From an uncultured Pelagibacteraceae bacterium (GTDB lineage Bacteria > Pseudomonadota > Alphaproteobacteria > Pelagibacterales > Pelagibacteraceae), in NCBI GenBank assembly GCA_902587755.1, contig CACIMN010000002.1, forward strand, positions 62,001 through 126,000: 64,000 bases of DNA, read 5' to 3'. This document shows, one piece after another, positions 36,305 to 44,278 of this stretch. The notes below the pieces were generated by a model. It worked only from the letters and a program-made list of their open reading frames with translations. It was not told where the DNA came from and did no database searches. Within the stretch, counting starts at the first letter, position 1. Each line of letters starts with the position of its first letter. The translations under genes and the position numbers were made by a program.

Positions 36305-37225
36305 TTGATTTTAAGTAAACCAAATCATATAAAAATTTATGGTCATCGAGGAGCTAGAGGTGATCTTCCTGAAAATACTTTAGAGAGTTTCAAATATTTA
36401 TTTGATAATAATTTTAGTGGATTAGAAGTAGATATTTTATTTTCTAAAGATTCGGTGCCAGTAATTACCCATGATTTTTTCTTAGACAGAGATCAGACTA
36501 AAGACTTAGATGGTAATTGGATAGAAGATGAATATATGAAAATTAATAGTAAAACTTATAAAGAATTATTAAATTATGATATAGGAGCTGTTAATAAATT
36601 ATCTAGTTATGGCAGAAGATTTTTAAATCAAAAAAGTTTAGAAAACCAGAGAATACCAAATTTAAACAAATTATTTAAATTATTAAAATCTTATGAAACT
36701 GAAGATTTAATAATTAATTTAGAATTTAAGTCTAGTCCATTAATTAGCAATCTAGTTCCTGAACCTATTGAGATTGTAAAACTTGTAAAGCAAGAAATAG
36801 AAGTCTCTAATTTAAGCGATCGAATTTTAGTTTCTTCCTTTGATTGGAGAGTTTTAAAAGAATTTAAATTACAATTACCAAAAATTTCTAGAGGTTATTT
36901 ATCAACACAACAAGAATTAAAAAAAACAAGGAAAAATATTTATGAAAATTCACCTTGGATGGGGTTTATTCCATTTTTTAATAACAGTGAAATTCCAGAA
37001 GTTATAAATAATTTAGGTGGAATTGCTTGGCATCCTTTTTACAAAGATATAAAAAAAAAAAATATTGAAGAAGCACACAATCATGGACTAGTGGTAAATA
37101 CTTGGACTGTAAATAGAGAAAGCGACATGATGCGGATGATTGAATATGGTGTAGATGGAATATTTACAGATTATCCTCTAAGGCTGAAAGAACTTTGTGA
37201 AAAAGAAAATAAAAAATGGTTTTAG
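36305..37225 (+). CDS. ugpQ: Glycerophosphodiester phosphodiesterase
   Basis: Cleaves imported glycerophosphodiesters into glycerol-3-phosphate and an alcohol (choline, ethanolamine, glycerol). The 306-residue GDPD (TIM-barrel) protein has the catalytic HRGARGDLPENTLESF (about 14-29), the metal ligands EVDILFSKD and HDFFLDRDQT, and C-terminal NTWTVNRESDMMRMI with GVDGIFTDYP. There is no signal peptide, so it acts in the cytoplasm like UgpQ. The TTG at 36305 lies two bases after ugpC. It provides substrate for GlpD. Confidence 0.92.
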   Translation: MILSKPNHIKIYGHRGARGDLPENTLESFKYLFDNNFSGLEVDILFSKDSVPVITHDFFLDRDQTKDLDGNWIEDEYMKINSKTYKELLNYDIGAVNKLSSYGRRFLNQKSLENQRIPNLNKLFKLLKSYETEDLIINLEFKSSPLISNLVPEPIEIVKLVKQEIEVSNLSDRILVSSFDWRVLKEFKLQLPKISRGYLSTQQELKKTRKNIYENSPWMGFIPFFNNSEIPEVINNLGGIAWHPFYKDIKKKNIEEAHNHGLVVNTWTVNRESDMMRMIEYGVDGIFTDYPLRLKELCEKENKKWF

Positions 37226-37234
37226 TATATTTTA

Positions 37235-37945
37235 ATGGATTTAAACATAGTTAATAATGAGGAAAAGTTTTTAGCAGGTAAACTTGAAGGTTACACTTTA
37301 AAAGGTGCTGAAAATAAATTTGACAACAAAGGAAACCCTATATCATTTCCAGGCTGCACAATAATTTGCAATATTCCTATTAATACCGATTTATCTAATC
37401 AAATTATTAGTTTCCAAAAAAAAATAGAAAATTTTAATCCTAAAAAAACTTATTTCTATTTACCTCCATCTAGTTTTCATATGACATTATTTGATTGTTG
37501 TAATTTAAATACAAAAAACACCAATTATTGGCCATCCGATATAGATCCTGATATGGATTATAAAGATATAGCTGTTGAATTAAATAAAAAAATTGAAAAT
37601 TATAATTTTCCAAAACAATTTAATCTTAAACTAAAAACTTTTTTTGGTGGTTATAGTATTATTTTAGTACCCTTTTCTGAAAAGGATGAAAAAATTCTAA
37701 GAAATTGTAGAGATGAACTTAGTAGCTTGTTAAAAATTAAATTTGAAAATCATCAAAGATATACTTTCCATATTACTTTAGCTTATATTTTGAGACAACT
37801 TAATGAGACTGAAATAAAAAACTTAATTGAATTTAATAAACAACTATCCTCTGACTTTAATAAAAAATTTCCAAAAATTACTTTCAAAAAACCTGAAATG
37901 TGTACTTTTAAAGATATGCTGGAGTTTAAAAGTATTAATTCTTAA
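37235..37945 (+). CDS. 2H phosphoesterase-like protein (DUF1868-like)
   Basis: A 236-residue cytoplasmic protein with two HxT motifs, SSFHMTLFDCC (about residues 86-96) and YTFHITLAYI (about 183-192), the hallmark of the 2H phosphoesterase superfamily that includes LigT and cyclic phosphodiesterases. Overall it resembles the DUF1868 group. It starts nine bases after ugpQ, inside the operon. A link with cyclic glycerol phosphates or related phosphodiesters is a reasonable idea but is not established. Confidence 0.75.
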   Translation: MDLNIVNNEEKFLAGKLEGYTLKGAENKFDNKGNPISFPGCTIICNIPINTDLSNQIISFQKKIENFNPKKTYFYLPPSSFHMTLFDCCNLNTKNTNYWPSDIDPDMDYKDIAVELNKKIENYNFPKQFNLKLKTFFGGYSIILVPFSEKDEKILRNCRDELSSLLKIKFENHQRYTFHITLAYILRQLNETEIKNLIEFNKQLSSDFNKKFPKITFKKPEMCTFKDMLEFKSINS

Positions 37946-37979
37946 AGCCTGTAATAGTTTTTTTTTTTAGAAATGACAT
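37941..37979 (-). pseudogene. Relic of the 5' end of the small membrane gene
   Basis: On the minus strand, ATG at 37979 begins MSFLKK exactly like the intact gene at 29926, then diverges to KNYYRL and a stop at 37941. Only the first six codons (37962-37979) lie in the repeat. It is what remains of an ancestral gene start that once followed phyH directly. Confidence 0.65.
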
Positions 37980-38089
37980 TTGATTTTTATATAAATGTAA
38001 TTTTAAAGATTTATTACAATAAACTTTAATGTGATTTAATTTTTTTGAAGTTCATAGATAGAAACGTAATGTTTCCTCTTAGGCAGTGG
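37962..38089. repeat. Right copy of the 128-bp direct repeat flanking the glp/ugp island
   Basis: Matches 29909-30036. It covers the last 18 codons of intact phyH including the stop (38036-38089), its 56-bp downstream spacer, and a relic start of the small membrane gene. Conservation of the non-coding spacer is as high as that of the coding part, which speaks for a shared DNA ancestry rather than protein-level constraint. Confidence 0.85.
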
Positions 38090-38917
38090 GATAATGGTTG
38101 GAACTTTAGTCAATCTTGGTTTTATTGATTTATTTCCTACAATTATATTTTTGTCATAATTTTCCAAATCAACCTCAGGATGAGGATTTCCATCATTGAT
38201 TAATGGCCACGCATCACAAGCTCTATAACCAAATAAAATTAAGGGTCTTGAGTTATTCATTTGATTGTGTCCAGACCCATGAACTGATCTACAATGAAAA
38301 AATACTACTGTTCCTGCTGTGCCAGTTATAGAAACACTATCTTTAGTTCCTATTTTATTTTTTTTAGTGTCTATTTTTCCAACAAAATAATTTTCTTTGC
38401 TGTGGTGGCTGTACAATTTCTTTTTGTGTGAATTCTTTATTATTTTAAGTGGCCCATTTTTCTCGTAGCAATCATCTAAATATATACCAACTGTAATTAA
38501 ATCATCGTTCGTATGAGGGTAAAAAGCCCAATCTTGGTGCCATCCAATTTCACTGCCTTTTTTCTTATTTGGAAGCTTAAAATTTAATTTACCTAGATGA
38601 AATCTTACTGTTCCACCTAATAATTTTTTAGCTATGGATATAATTCTTTTATCTCTAGATAATTCATAGAAAACTTTATGCCTGTTCTGAGGATTATTTA
38701 GTCTTAGAATTTCTTTATTTTTTGGAGAACCTGAATTGTAGACAAAATGGTAATTATCATAAGACTGAGTTCCATTTACACCATTACCTTTTTTTCTTTT
38801 TTTTTCTTTTGAAATTACTTCATTAACAATTTTATTAATTTTATTTATCTTTGTTTGAGAAATTAGATTTTCTTTAACTAGAAAGCCATTTTTTTTAAAT
38901 AAATTCAAATCATTCAT
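38036..38917 (-). CDS. Phytanoyl-CoA dioxygenase (PhyH) family oxygenase
   Basis: Fe(II)/2-oxoglutarate-dependent oxygenase of 293 residues. It has the iron-binding HQD in IGWHQDWAFYPH and distal histidine in RSVHGSGHN, with the 2-oxoglutarate arginine in RPLILFGYR. PhyH proteins act on varied substrates (lipids, ectoine, phosphonates), so the reaction is unknown. It lacks a signal peptide. It is the last of a minus-strand series from znuA through peroxiredoxin. Its 3' end is the source of the repeat that brackets the glp/ugp island. Confidence 0.85.
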   Translation of the reverse strand: MNDLNLFKKNGFLVKENLISQTKINKINKIVNEVISKEKKRKKGNGVNGTQSYDNYHFVYNSGSPKNKEILRLNNPQNRHKVFYELSRDKRIISIAKKLLGGTVRFHLGKLNFKLPNKKKGSEIGWHQDWAFYPHTNDDLITVGIYLDDCYEKNGPLKIIKNSHKKKLYSHHSKENYFVGKIDTKKNKIGTKDSVSITGTAGTVVFFHCRSVHGSGHNQMNNSRPLILFGYRACDAWPLINDGNPHPEVDLENYDKNIIVGNKSIKPRLTKVPTIIPLPKRKHYVSIYELQKN

Positions 38918-39003
38918 AAATGCAGATTATAAATAAAAATAAATCTTCTTATAAAAAAATACAATGTTTAATTAAATTATTAATAAAATTTAGTAATTTT
39001 AAA

Positions 39004-39597
39004 TTATTTTTTTAATGCATCTTCAAGATAATCCAATCTATCTTGACCCCAAAAAATCTCATTATTTAAGACATATGAAGGAGCACCAAATACATGGTTA
39101 TTAACTGCATCTTTTGAATTTTTTTGGTACTCAATGTTTACTTCGTCAGTTAAAGCTAACTTTTTCATTTCCTCAAAATTTAAATTTAATTTTTCACAAA
39201 TTTCCCGAAGTATTTTGTGATCTGAAAGATCTTTATCCATAGACCATAAATATTTTAAACACTCATTTCCAAAATGAAGTTTATTTCCCATTTTATTTGA
39301 GGCGATTACAAATTTTGCTGGCAAATGTGGATCACTAGGTGGAAAAAATTTTGGCTGTTTAATAATTGGCAAACCTAATTTATTTGAAATTCTCTCCATT
39401 TCCAAAAGTCTGTACTTTTGTCTTGCAGGGTGTCTTTTAGGAACTGGTAATCCTCCGGTATTTGGAAAAATTTCACCAACTAAATCAAGTGGTTTTTCTA
39501 TTACTTCTAAATTATATTGACTTACTATTTTTGTAAATCTATCAGCACCTAAGTAAGTAAATGGAGACAAGACACTAAAATAATATTCAATTTTCAT
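39004..39597 (-). CDS. 2-hydroxychromene-2-carboxylate isomerase-like (DsbA/GSTK fold) protein
   Basis: A 197-residue thioredoxin-like protein with the HCCA-isomerase start YYFSVLSPFTYLGADRF, helix insert with PFFPPSDP-like KFFPPSDPHLPAKF, and C-terminal NHVFGAPSYVLNNEIFWGQDR with the cis-Pro in GAPSYV. The catalytic position is Ser (VLSP) rather than Cys, as in glutathione-dependent isomerases. The aromatic pathway genes that give the family its name are absent here, so the true substrate is open. Seven bases separate it from the peroxiredoxin upstream. Confidence 0.85.
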   Translation of the reverse strand: MKIEYYFSVLSPFTYLGADRFTKIVSQYNLEVIEKPLDLVGEIFPNTGGLPVPKRHPARQKYRLLEMERISNKLGLPIIKQPKFFPPSDPHLPAKFVIASNKMGNKLHFGNECLKYLWSMDKDLSDHKILREICEKLNLNFEEMKKLALTDEVNIEYQKNSKDAVNNHVFGAPSYVLNNEIFWGQDRLDYLEDALKK

Positions 39598-39604
39598 TAT
39601 TTAT

Positions 39605-40144
39605 TTAATTAAGTGCAAACTGCTTAATTTTTTCAAATTCAAAATGATCTGCAATGTCCTTTTTAGCATAATAAACATCTTGAACTACACCATCCTCATT
39701 AATTAGAACGTCGGTCACAGCTATATCTAAATGACCTTTTATTCTTGTAGGAATATATCCTTTCATCATAGCAGGAATAATTTTATGTGCTTTAAACAAA
39801 ATTGCGTTTAGTGTTTTACTCACTGATCTCTCAATTTCATATTTTTGAAAATATTCAAAATTTTCATCTGCTAATACTGTGAATGGTAAATTCTTATGCT
39901 TATCCATATATGATTTTAAATTATCTACTGGTGAATGAAATATTCCAACATGCGTAAAATTATTTCCAAGTTCACCAAATCTCTTATTAATTTCATTAAG
40001 TCTTAGGTTGCAGAAGCTACAACCTGCGATTCTATAAAAAGTTAATAAGACTTTTTTCCCTAAGGTCTGAGATAAATTAAATGAGTTACCATTCTGATCT
40101 GGAAGTGTAATTTCCTCTAATTTATCACCAGTGCTAATTTTCAT
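39605..40144 (-). CDS. AhpC/TSA-type peroxiredoxin-like protein
   Basis: A 179-residue thioredoxin-fold protein, likely reducing peroxides in the cytoplasm. It has LLTFYRIAGCSFCNLRLNEI, with a C-x-x-C pair at the active site, and FTVLADENFEYFQKYEI of the AhpC/TSA core. A C-x-x-C instead of a single peroxidatic Cys makes a thiol-disulfide reductase role possible. It is followed closely by the HCCA-isomerase-like gene, so the two may share a redox or glutathione-related job. Confidence 0.82.
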   Translation of the reverse strand: MKISTGDKLEEITLPDQNGNSFNLSQTLGKKVLLTFYRIAGCSFCNLRLNEINKRFGELGNNFTHVGIFHSPVDNLKSYMDKHKNLPFTVLADENFEYFQKYEIERSVSKTLNAILFKAHKIIPAMMKGYIPTRIKGHLDIAVTDVLINEDGVVQDVYYAKKDIADHFEFEKIKQFALN

Positions 40145-40176
40145 ATTCTACAATATATAGAAATATGAATGCTTTG

Positions 40177-41235
40177 TTAACAACCTTTAAACGAAGCAGA
40201 CATATTTCTAATTAAATTGAAATACAAGTCTTTTCCTGGGTCTAAAGTCGCTCCTAATGGGTCAACTACACCGGTTTTAATATTCATATCTTTTGCAACT
40301 GCTTTAATGATATCAGGGTTGAATTGAGGTTCAGAAAATACACAAGCAACTTTATCGTGTTCAATTATCTCTCTGATTTCTGCTAGTTGTTCTGCTCCAG
40401 GCATTACATCTGTATTAACAGTAAAAGCACCTAATATATTTACATTAAATCTTTTCTCAAAATACTGATAAGCATCATGGAATACAATTGAAGCAACACT
40501 GCTACTTAAATCAGTCATTACATCAATTGTAAGTTTATCGATTTCTTGTAAAGCTTTAGCTAAATTACTTTTATATTTAGCTTCATTTTTAGGATCATTT
40601 TCAATTAAATGTTCTGCCATTTCATTTAACATAGCTTTTGCATTAATTGGGTCCAACCAAATGTGTGGATCGAATTCACCATGAGCATGTCCATCATGAT
40701 CGTCATGTCCGTGGTCGTCATGATCATCCTCTTTTTTACCATGATCGTCATGATCGTGGTCGTGATCATCTTCTTTTTTACCATGGTCATCATGTCCATG
40801 ATCGTCATGATCATCTTCTTTTTTACCGTGATCGTCATGTCCATGATCGTCATGATCATGTTCGTCAAAAATATTTCTTTCTCTAAATTTTAGTACCTGT
40901 AATCCTTTAGTATCCATCAATTCAATTTTTTCTGCTTTCTTAGCAATTGAACTCAATGGTTTTTCTAAAAAACTCTCTAAATCTTCACCAACCCAGAATA
41001 TTAGATCTGCATTTTGAAGCATTTTTGCGTGCGAAGGTTTCATTGCAAATCCGTGTGGAGAAGCATATCCATCAACTATTAAGTCAGGTTTAGCAATACC
41101 ATTCATTAAGTAACTAGCTAATGAATGAATTGGTTTAATAGAAGCAACTACTTTTATTTCTGCATTTGCTGGTGTAAAGAATGTTAGAATTGATAATATT
41201 GAGAATATAAGTGGTATTTTTTTAATATTTTTCAT
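40177..41235 (-). CDS. znuA: ZnuA, zinc-binding periplasmic protein
   Basis: Periplasmic receptor for Zn2+ of the Znu importer. The 352 residues start with a signal peptide (IPLIFSILSILTFFTPANA) and show zinc ligands in DGYASPHGFAMKPSHAK, FDPHIWLDP and VFHDAYQYFEKR. A 60-residue loop is made of His/Asp repeats (about residues 125-185) expected to collect zinc. It ends with a Cys, as often seen with an internal disulfide. It diverges from znuCB-zur over two Zur-like boxes. Confidence 0.95.
   Translation of the reverse strand: MKNIKKIPLIFSILSILTFFTPANAEIKVVASIKPIHSLASYLMNGIAKPDLIVDGYASPHGFAMKPSHAKMLQNADLIFWVGEDLESFLEKPLSSIAKKAEKIELMDTKGLQVLKFRERNIFDEHDHDDHGHDDHGKKEDDHDDHGHDDHGKKEDDHDHDHDDHGKKEDDHDDHGHDDHDGHAHGEFDPHIWLDPINAKAMLNEMAEHLIENDPKNEAKYKSNLAKALQEIDKLTIDVMTDLSSSVASIVFHDAYQYFEKRFNVNILGAFTVNTDVMPGAEQLAEIREIIEHDKVACVFSEPQFNPDIIKAVAKDMNIKTGVVDPLGATLDPGKDLYFNLIRNMSASFKGC
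40681..40866 (-). repeat. In-frame tandem repeat coding the His/Asp-rich loop of ZnuA
   Basis: About 3.5 units of 15 codons (DHDDHGHDDHGKKED and shorter variants, 42 or 45 bp) are visible, with GATCGTCATG-like words recurring on the plus strand. Units differ by whole codons, so the frame is kept. Such repeats expand and contract readily and should vary between strains. Confidence 0.9.
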
Positions 41236-41255
41236 AATAAGTAATTTAATTGGTT

Positions 41256-41288
41256 GTTATAATATAACGTTATGTAATAATATAACAT
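41256..41288. promoter_or_regulatory. Two Zur-box-like palindromes in the znuA-znuC promoter region
   Basis: GTTATAATATAAC (41256-41268) is a perfect palindrome. ATGTAATAATATAACAT (41272-41288) is a 17-bp palindrome with one mismatch. Both match the TGTTATA-x-TATAACA form of alphaproteobacterial Zur sites. They lie in the 71-bp gap between the divergent znuA and znuC starts, and zur itself is the third gene of the znuC unit, so zinc-dependent repression of both sides with feedback is expected. Confidence 0.82.
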
Positions 41289-41306
41289 TTATAAGTCAAG
41301 CAATAT

Positions 41307-42053
41307 ATGAGCTCAGAAAATAGTACATTAGTAAAATTAAATAACGCTGGTTTTAAACAAAATGATAAATGGCTAGTGGAAGGCGTTTCATTAACTGTTG
41401 AAAAGGGAAAAATCGTTACCCTTATTGGACCTAATGGATCTGGAAAAAGTACTACCGCAAAAATTGCATTGGGAATTTACAAAAACATAGAAGGAAGTGT
41501 TGAGAAATACACAAATAAAGTTGGATATGTTCCTCAAAAAATATCTATTGATTGGACCTTACCTTTAAGAGTTTATGATTTTATGCTTCTAACTGAAAAT
41601 ATTAAAGATGAGGCAATTGATGAAGCACTTACATTAACAGGTGTTATCCATCTTAAGAATAAAAATTTAGGAAATTTATCAGGTGGTGAATTTCAAAGAG
41701 TTTTAATTGCAAGAGCTATTTCAAAAAAACCTGAATTATTAGTTCTTGATGAACCTGTTCAAGGAGTTGATTATACTGGTGAGATTGCTTTGTATGAATT
41801 AATAAAAAGAATTTCTGATACACTAAATTGTGGAATTCTATTAATCTCTCATGATCTACATACAGTTATGACCGCAACTGATCATGTGGTTTGTTTAAAT
41901 GGTCACGTATGTTGCTCTGGATCACCAATGGATGTTGCTAAAAATAATGAATATAAAACCTTATTTGGTGAACAAGCATCTCAAATTCTTTCTGTATATG
42001 AACATAAACATGATCACGTTCATTCAGACAAAGGTGAAATAAAGAAAAATTAA
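41307..42053 (+). CDS. znuC: ZnuC, zinc ABC transporter ATPase
   Basis: ATPase of the zinc importer, 248 residues. It has Walker A GPNGSGKST (about 40-48), signature NLSGGEFQRVLIARA, Walker B LLVLDEPVQGVD and switch ISHDLHTVMTATDHVVC. The C-terminal His-containing tail EHKHDHVHSD is common in ZnuC. It lies directly downstream of the Zur-like boxes and zero bases before znuB. Confidence 0.95.
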   Translation: MSSENSTLVKLNNAGFKQNDKWLVEGVSLTVEKGKIVTLIGPNGSGKSTTAKIALGIYKNIEGSVEKYTNKVGYVPQKISIDWTLPLRVYDFMLLTENIKDEAIDEALTLTGVIHLKNKNLGNLSGGEFQRVLIARAISKKPELLVLDEPVQGVDYTGEIALYELIKRISDTLNCGILLISHDLHTVMTATDHVVCLNGHVCCSGSPMDVAKNNEYKTLFGEQASQILSVYEHKHDHVHSDKGEIKKN

Positions 42054-42857
42054 ATGTTTGATGATTTTTTTATAAGAGCACTAATTGCAGGCTTAGGTAT
42101 AGCCCTAGTAACAGGGCCTCTTGGTTGTTTTGTTGTTTGGAGAAGATTATCTTACTTTGGTGATACATTAGCTCATTCAGCACTTCTTGGTGTAACAATG
42201 GCATATACTTTAGATTTAAGTATAGCTATTTCAGTGTTTTTAATTTCTTCAGTAATTGCATTAATCCTAATTCAACTACAGAAAAAAACTAATTTACCTG
42301 GGGACGCTTTGCTTGGTCTATTAGCTCACTCTTCTTTAGCTGTCGGATTAGTAGTAATAGGTTTTTTAGCCTTTATTCGTTTTGATATTATGGGACTTTT
42401 ATTTGGCGATATATTAGCCGTAACAACTGATGATTTGATAATTATTTGGACTGGAGGAGCTTTAATTTTATTAGTTCTTAAATTGATTTGGAAACCGTTG
42501 TTTGCGTCTACAGTTAATTATGAATTAGCAGAAGCAGAAGGATTAAACCCTGATAGAGCAAAAGCTATTTTTACAATTCTTATGGCTGCTGTGATAGCAA
42601 TATCAATTAAAATGGTAGGGTTATTACTAATTACAGGTATGCTAATTATACCAGCGGCTATGGCTAGAAATATTTCAGATAGTCCTCAAAAAATGGTAAT
42701 ATTTTCAATTATTGGTGGATTACTGTCTGTTGTATTGGGTTTATATTCTTCATTAGAATTTAATACATCTTCAGGACCATCAATAATAGCTGCCTCGTTA
42801 GTACTATTCATAATTTCTTTATTTAAAATAAAACAATCGATTAAATTGAAAAACTGA
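42054..42857 (+). CDS. znuB: ZnuB, zinc ABC transporter permease
   Basis: Inner-membrane permease of 267 residues, ABC-3 family, with seven to eight spans. Motifs include GPLGCFVVWRRLSYFGDTLAH, shown in part as GDTLAHSALLGVTMAY, and EAEGLNPDRAKAIFTILMA plus LITGMLIIPAAMARNIS. It abuts znuC and is followed by zur after 24 bases. Confidence 0.94.
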   Translation: MFDDFFIRALIAGLGIALVTGPLGCFVVWRRLSYFGDTLAHSALLGVTMAYTLDLSIAISVFLISSVIALILIQLQKKTNLPGDALLGLLAHSSLAVGLVVIGFLAFIRFDIMGLLFGDILAVTTDDLIIIWTGGALILLVLKLIWKPLFASTVNYELAEAEGLNPDRAKAIFTILMAAVIAISIKMVGLLLITGMLIIPAAMARNISDSPQKMVIFSIIGGLLSVVLGLYSSLEFNTSSGPSIIAASLVLFIISLFKIKQSIKLKN

Positions 42858-42881
42858 TAACATATTGATAAAAATTTAAAG

Positions 42882-43280
42882 ATGCAAAAAGAACTTAACC
42901 TTTCCAAAAATCAAAAAATTATTTTTGACCTAATTGATAAATCTGGTGGACCAATGAAAGCTTATTCAATCCTTTTTAATGTTCAAAAAAAAGGAATTAA
43001 AGCGCCTTTACAAGTTTACAGGGCATTAGATAAATTAGTTGAAATAGGAAAAATTCATAAGATTGAAAGCAGAAATGCTTTTATAGCTTGTCAAAATTCA
43101 AGCTGTCAGGTTTCTAAAGCGACAGCTTTTTCAATTTGTGAAAGTTGTGAAAATGTATCAGAAATAAGTAATTCAAAACTTTCAAAATATTTATCTAATT
43201 TTTCAGATGACTCTGGAATGAAATATAGCAAGTATAATTTAGAATTTTTTGGTTTATGTAAAAAATGTAAATCAAAATAA
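42882..43280 (+). CDS. zur: Zur, zinc-responsive Fur-family repressor
   Basis: Represses zinc uptake genes when zinc is sufficient. The 132 residues have a winged-helix domain (MKAYSILFNVQKKGIKAP, VYRALDKLVEIGKIHKIE) and two Cys pairs, CESC and CKKC, for structural zinc, with an additional C-x4-C earlier. Context (znuCB upstream, Zur-like boxes) makes Zur more likely than Fur. Its stop overlaps the start of the dehydrogenase gene (TAATG). Confidence 0.9.
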   Translation: MQKELNLSKNQKIIFDLIDKSGGPMKAYSILFNVQKKGIKAPLQVYRALDKLVEIGKIHKIESRNAFIACQNSSCQVSKATAFSICESCENVSEISNSKLSKYLSNFSDDSGMKYSKYNLEFFGLCKKCKSK

Positions 43281-44278
43281 TGAGCACAGTTTCATTAACT
43301 TTAGACGAAATATTTGAACTAGCTAAAAAAACACTTTTAGCTAACGGTTGTGATGATGAAACAGCATCAATACTATCAGACTTGATTAGAAATGCTGAAC
43401 GAGATGGCTCGGTATCACATGGTCTATTTAGATTACCAGCATATGTAACAGGTCTTAAAGGTGAAAAGATTAATGGTAAGGGTAAACCTGAAGTTAAAAA
43501 AATATCTCCATCAGTAATTAAAGTTGAAGGAAATAATTGCTTAGCACCTGTTGTATTAAATAAAGGATTACCAGAATTAGCTAAAGCTGCAAAAGAAAAT
43601 GGTGTTGCAGTATTAGCAATAAATAATTCACATCATATGGCTGCTATGTGGCCTGAAACAGAAAAATTAGCAGAGGAAGGTTTAGTTGCATTTGCTTGTA
43701 CATCTTACAAGCCTGCAGTTGCACCTGCAGGTGCTATTAAACCATTATTTGGAACGAACCCAATTTCATTTGCTTGGCCACGTCCAGGTAAAACACCAGT
43801 TGTTTATGATATGGCAACTGCTTCAATGGCAATGGGAGAAGTTCAAGTTGCTAAAAGAGAAGGGCATAAAGTTCCACTTGGAACTGGTTTAACTAAAGAT
43901 GGTAAAGAAACAACTGATCCAGGTGAAATTGCTGATGGTGGAGTTTTATTACCTTTTGGTGGTTACAAGGGATCTGCAATTGCAATGATGGTTGAATTAA
44001 TGGCAGGTGCATTAGTTGGAGATAATTTTAGTTTTGAAACTGCTGCCAAAGATAATAATGATGGTGGTCCTCCAAGTGGTGGTGAATTTATTCTTGCCAT
44101 TAACCCAGATAAAACCTCAGGAACTAATTGGCAAAAACATGCTGATGATTTTTTTGAAAAAATGAAATCAATGGGCGAAGTAAGATTACCTGGAGAAAGA
44201 CGTCACAAGAATAGAATGGATACTGGTCCAAGAAAAATTAACGAAGAATTAGTAAATAAAATTAAATCTCTAAGCTAA
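43280..44278 (+). CDS. Malate/L-lactate dehydrogenase (Ldh2) family oxidoreductase
   Basis: NAD(P)-dependent 2-oxo-acid reductase of the Ldh2/DpkA family, 332 residues. Motifs are RDGSVSHGLFRLPAYV, NNSHHMAAMWPETE with the catalytic His, FGTNPISFAWPR and PFGGYKGSAIAMMVELM. Possible activities in the family include malate, lactate, ureidoglycolate or piperideine-2-carboxylate reduction, and the sequence does not decide. Its link to zur (one-base overlap) seems positional. Its 3' end overlaps convergent xthA by nine bases. Confidence 0.85.
   Translation: MSTVSLTLDEIFELAKKTLLANGCDDETASILSDLIRNAERDGSVSHGLFRLPAYVTGLKGEKINGKGKPEVKKISPSVIKVEGNNCLAPVVLNKGLPELAKAAKENGVAVLAINNSHHMAAMWPETEKLAEEGLVAFACTSYKPAVAPAGAIKPLFGTNPISFAWPRPGKTPVVYDMATASMAMGEVQVAKREGHKVPLGTGLTKDGKETTDPGEIADGGVLLPFGGYKGSAIAMMVELMAGALVGDNFSFETAAKDNNDGGPPSGGEFILAINPDKTSGTNWQKHADDFFEKMKSMGEVRLPGERRHKNRMDTGPRKINEELVNKIKSLS

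Larger units (their letters stand above)
30037..37961. mobile_element. Putative inserted metabolic island for glycerol-3-phosphate and glycerophosphodiesters
   Basis: The 7.9 kb between the two direct repeats holds one complete functional theme: GlpD-like dehydrogenase, Ugp importer, UgpQ and a 2H phosphoesterase. The repeat pattern (phyH relic on the left, small-membrane-gene relic on the right) implies that aqp-arsC-small gene and phyH were once adjacent. No integrase, transposase or tRNA target is visible, so integration by homologous or Campbell-type recombination of shared flanks is more likely than transposition. Composition looks similar to its surroundings. Confidence 0.55.

Noticed and set aside
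40681-40866. CRISPR-like array
   Set aside because: The repeated units are in-frame codons of the ZnuA loop, without spacers or cas genes.
40647-40893. Plus-strand open frames of 76-80 residues opposite znuA
   Set aside because: They are shadows of the His/Asp codon repeat, with low-complexity translations and no ribosome-binding site.
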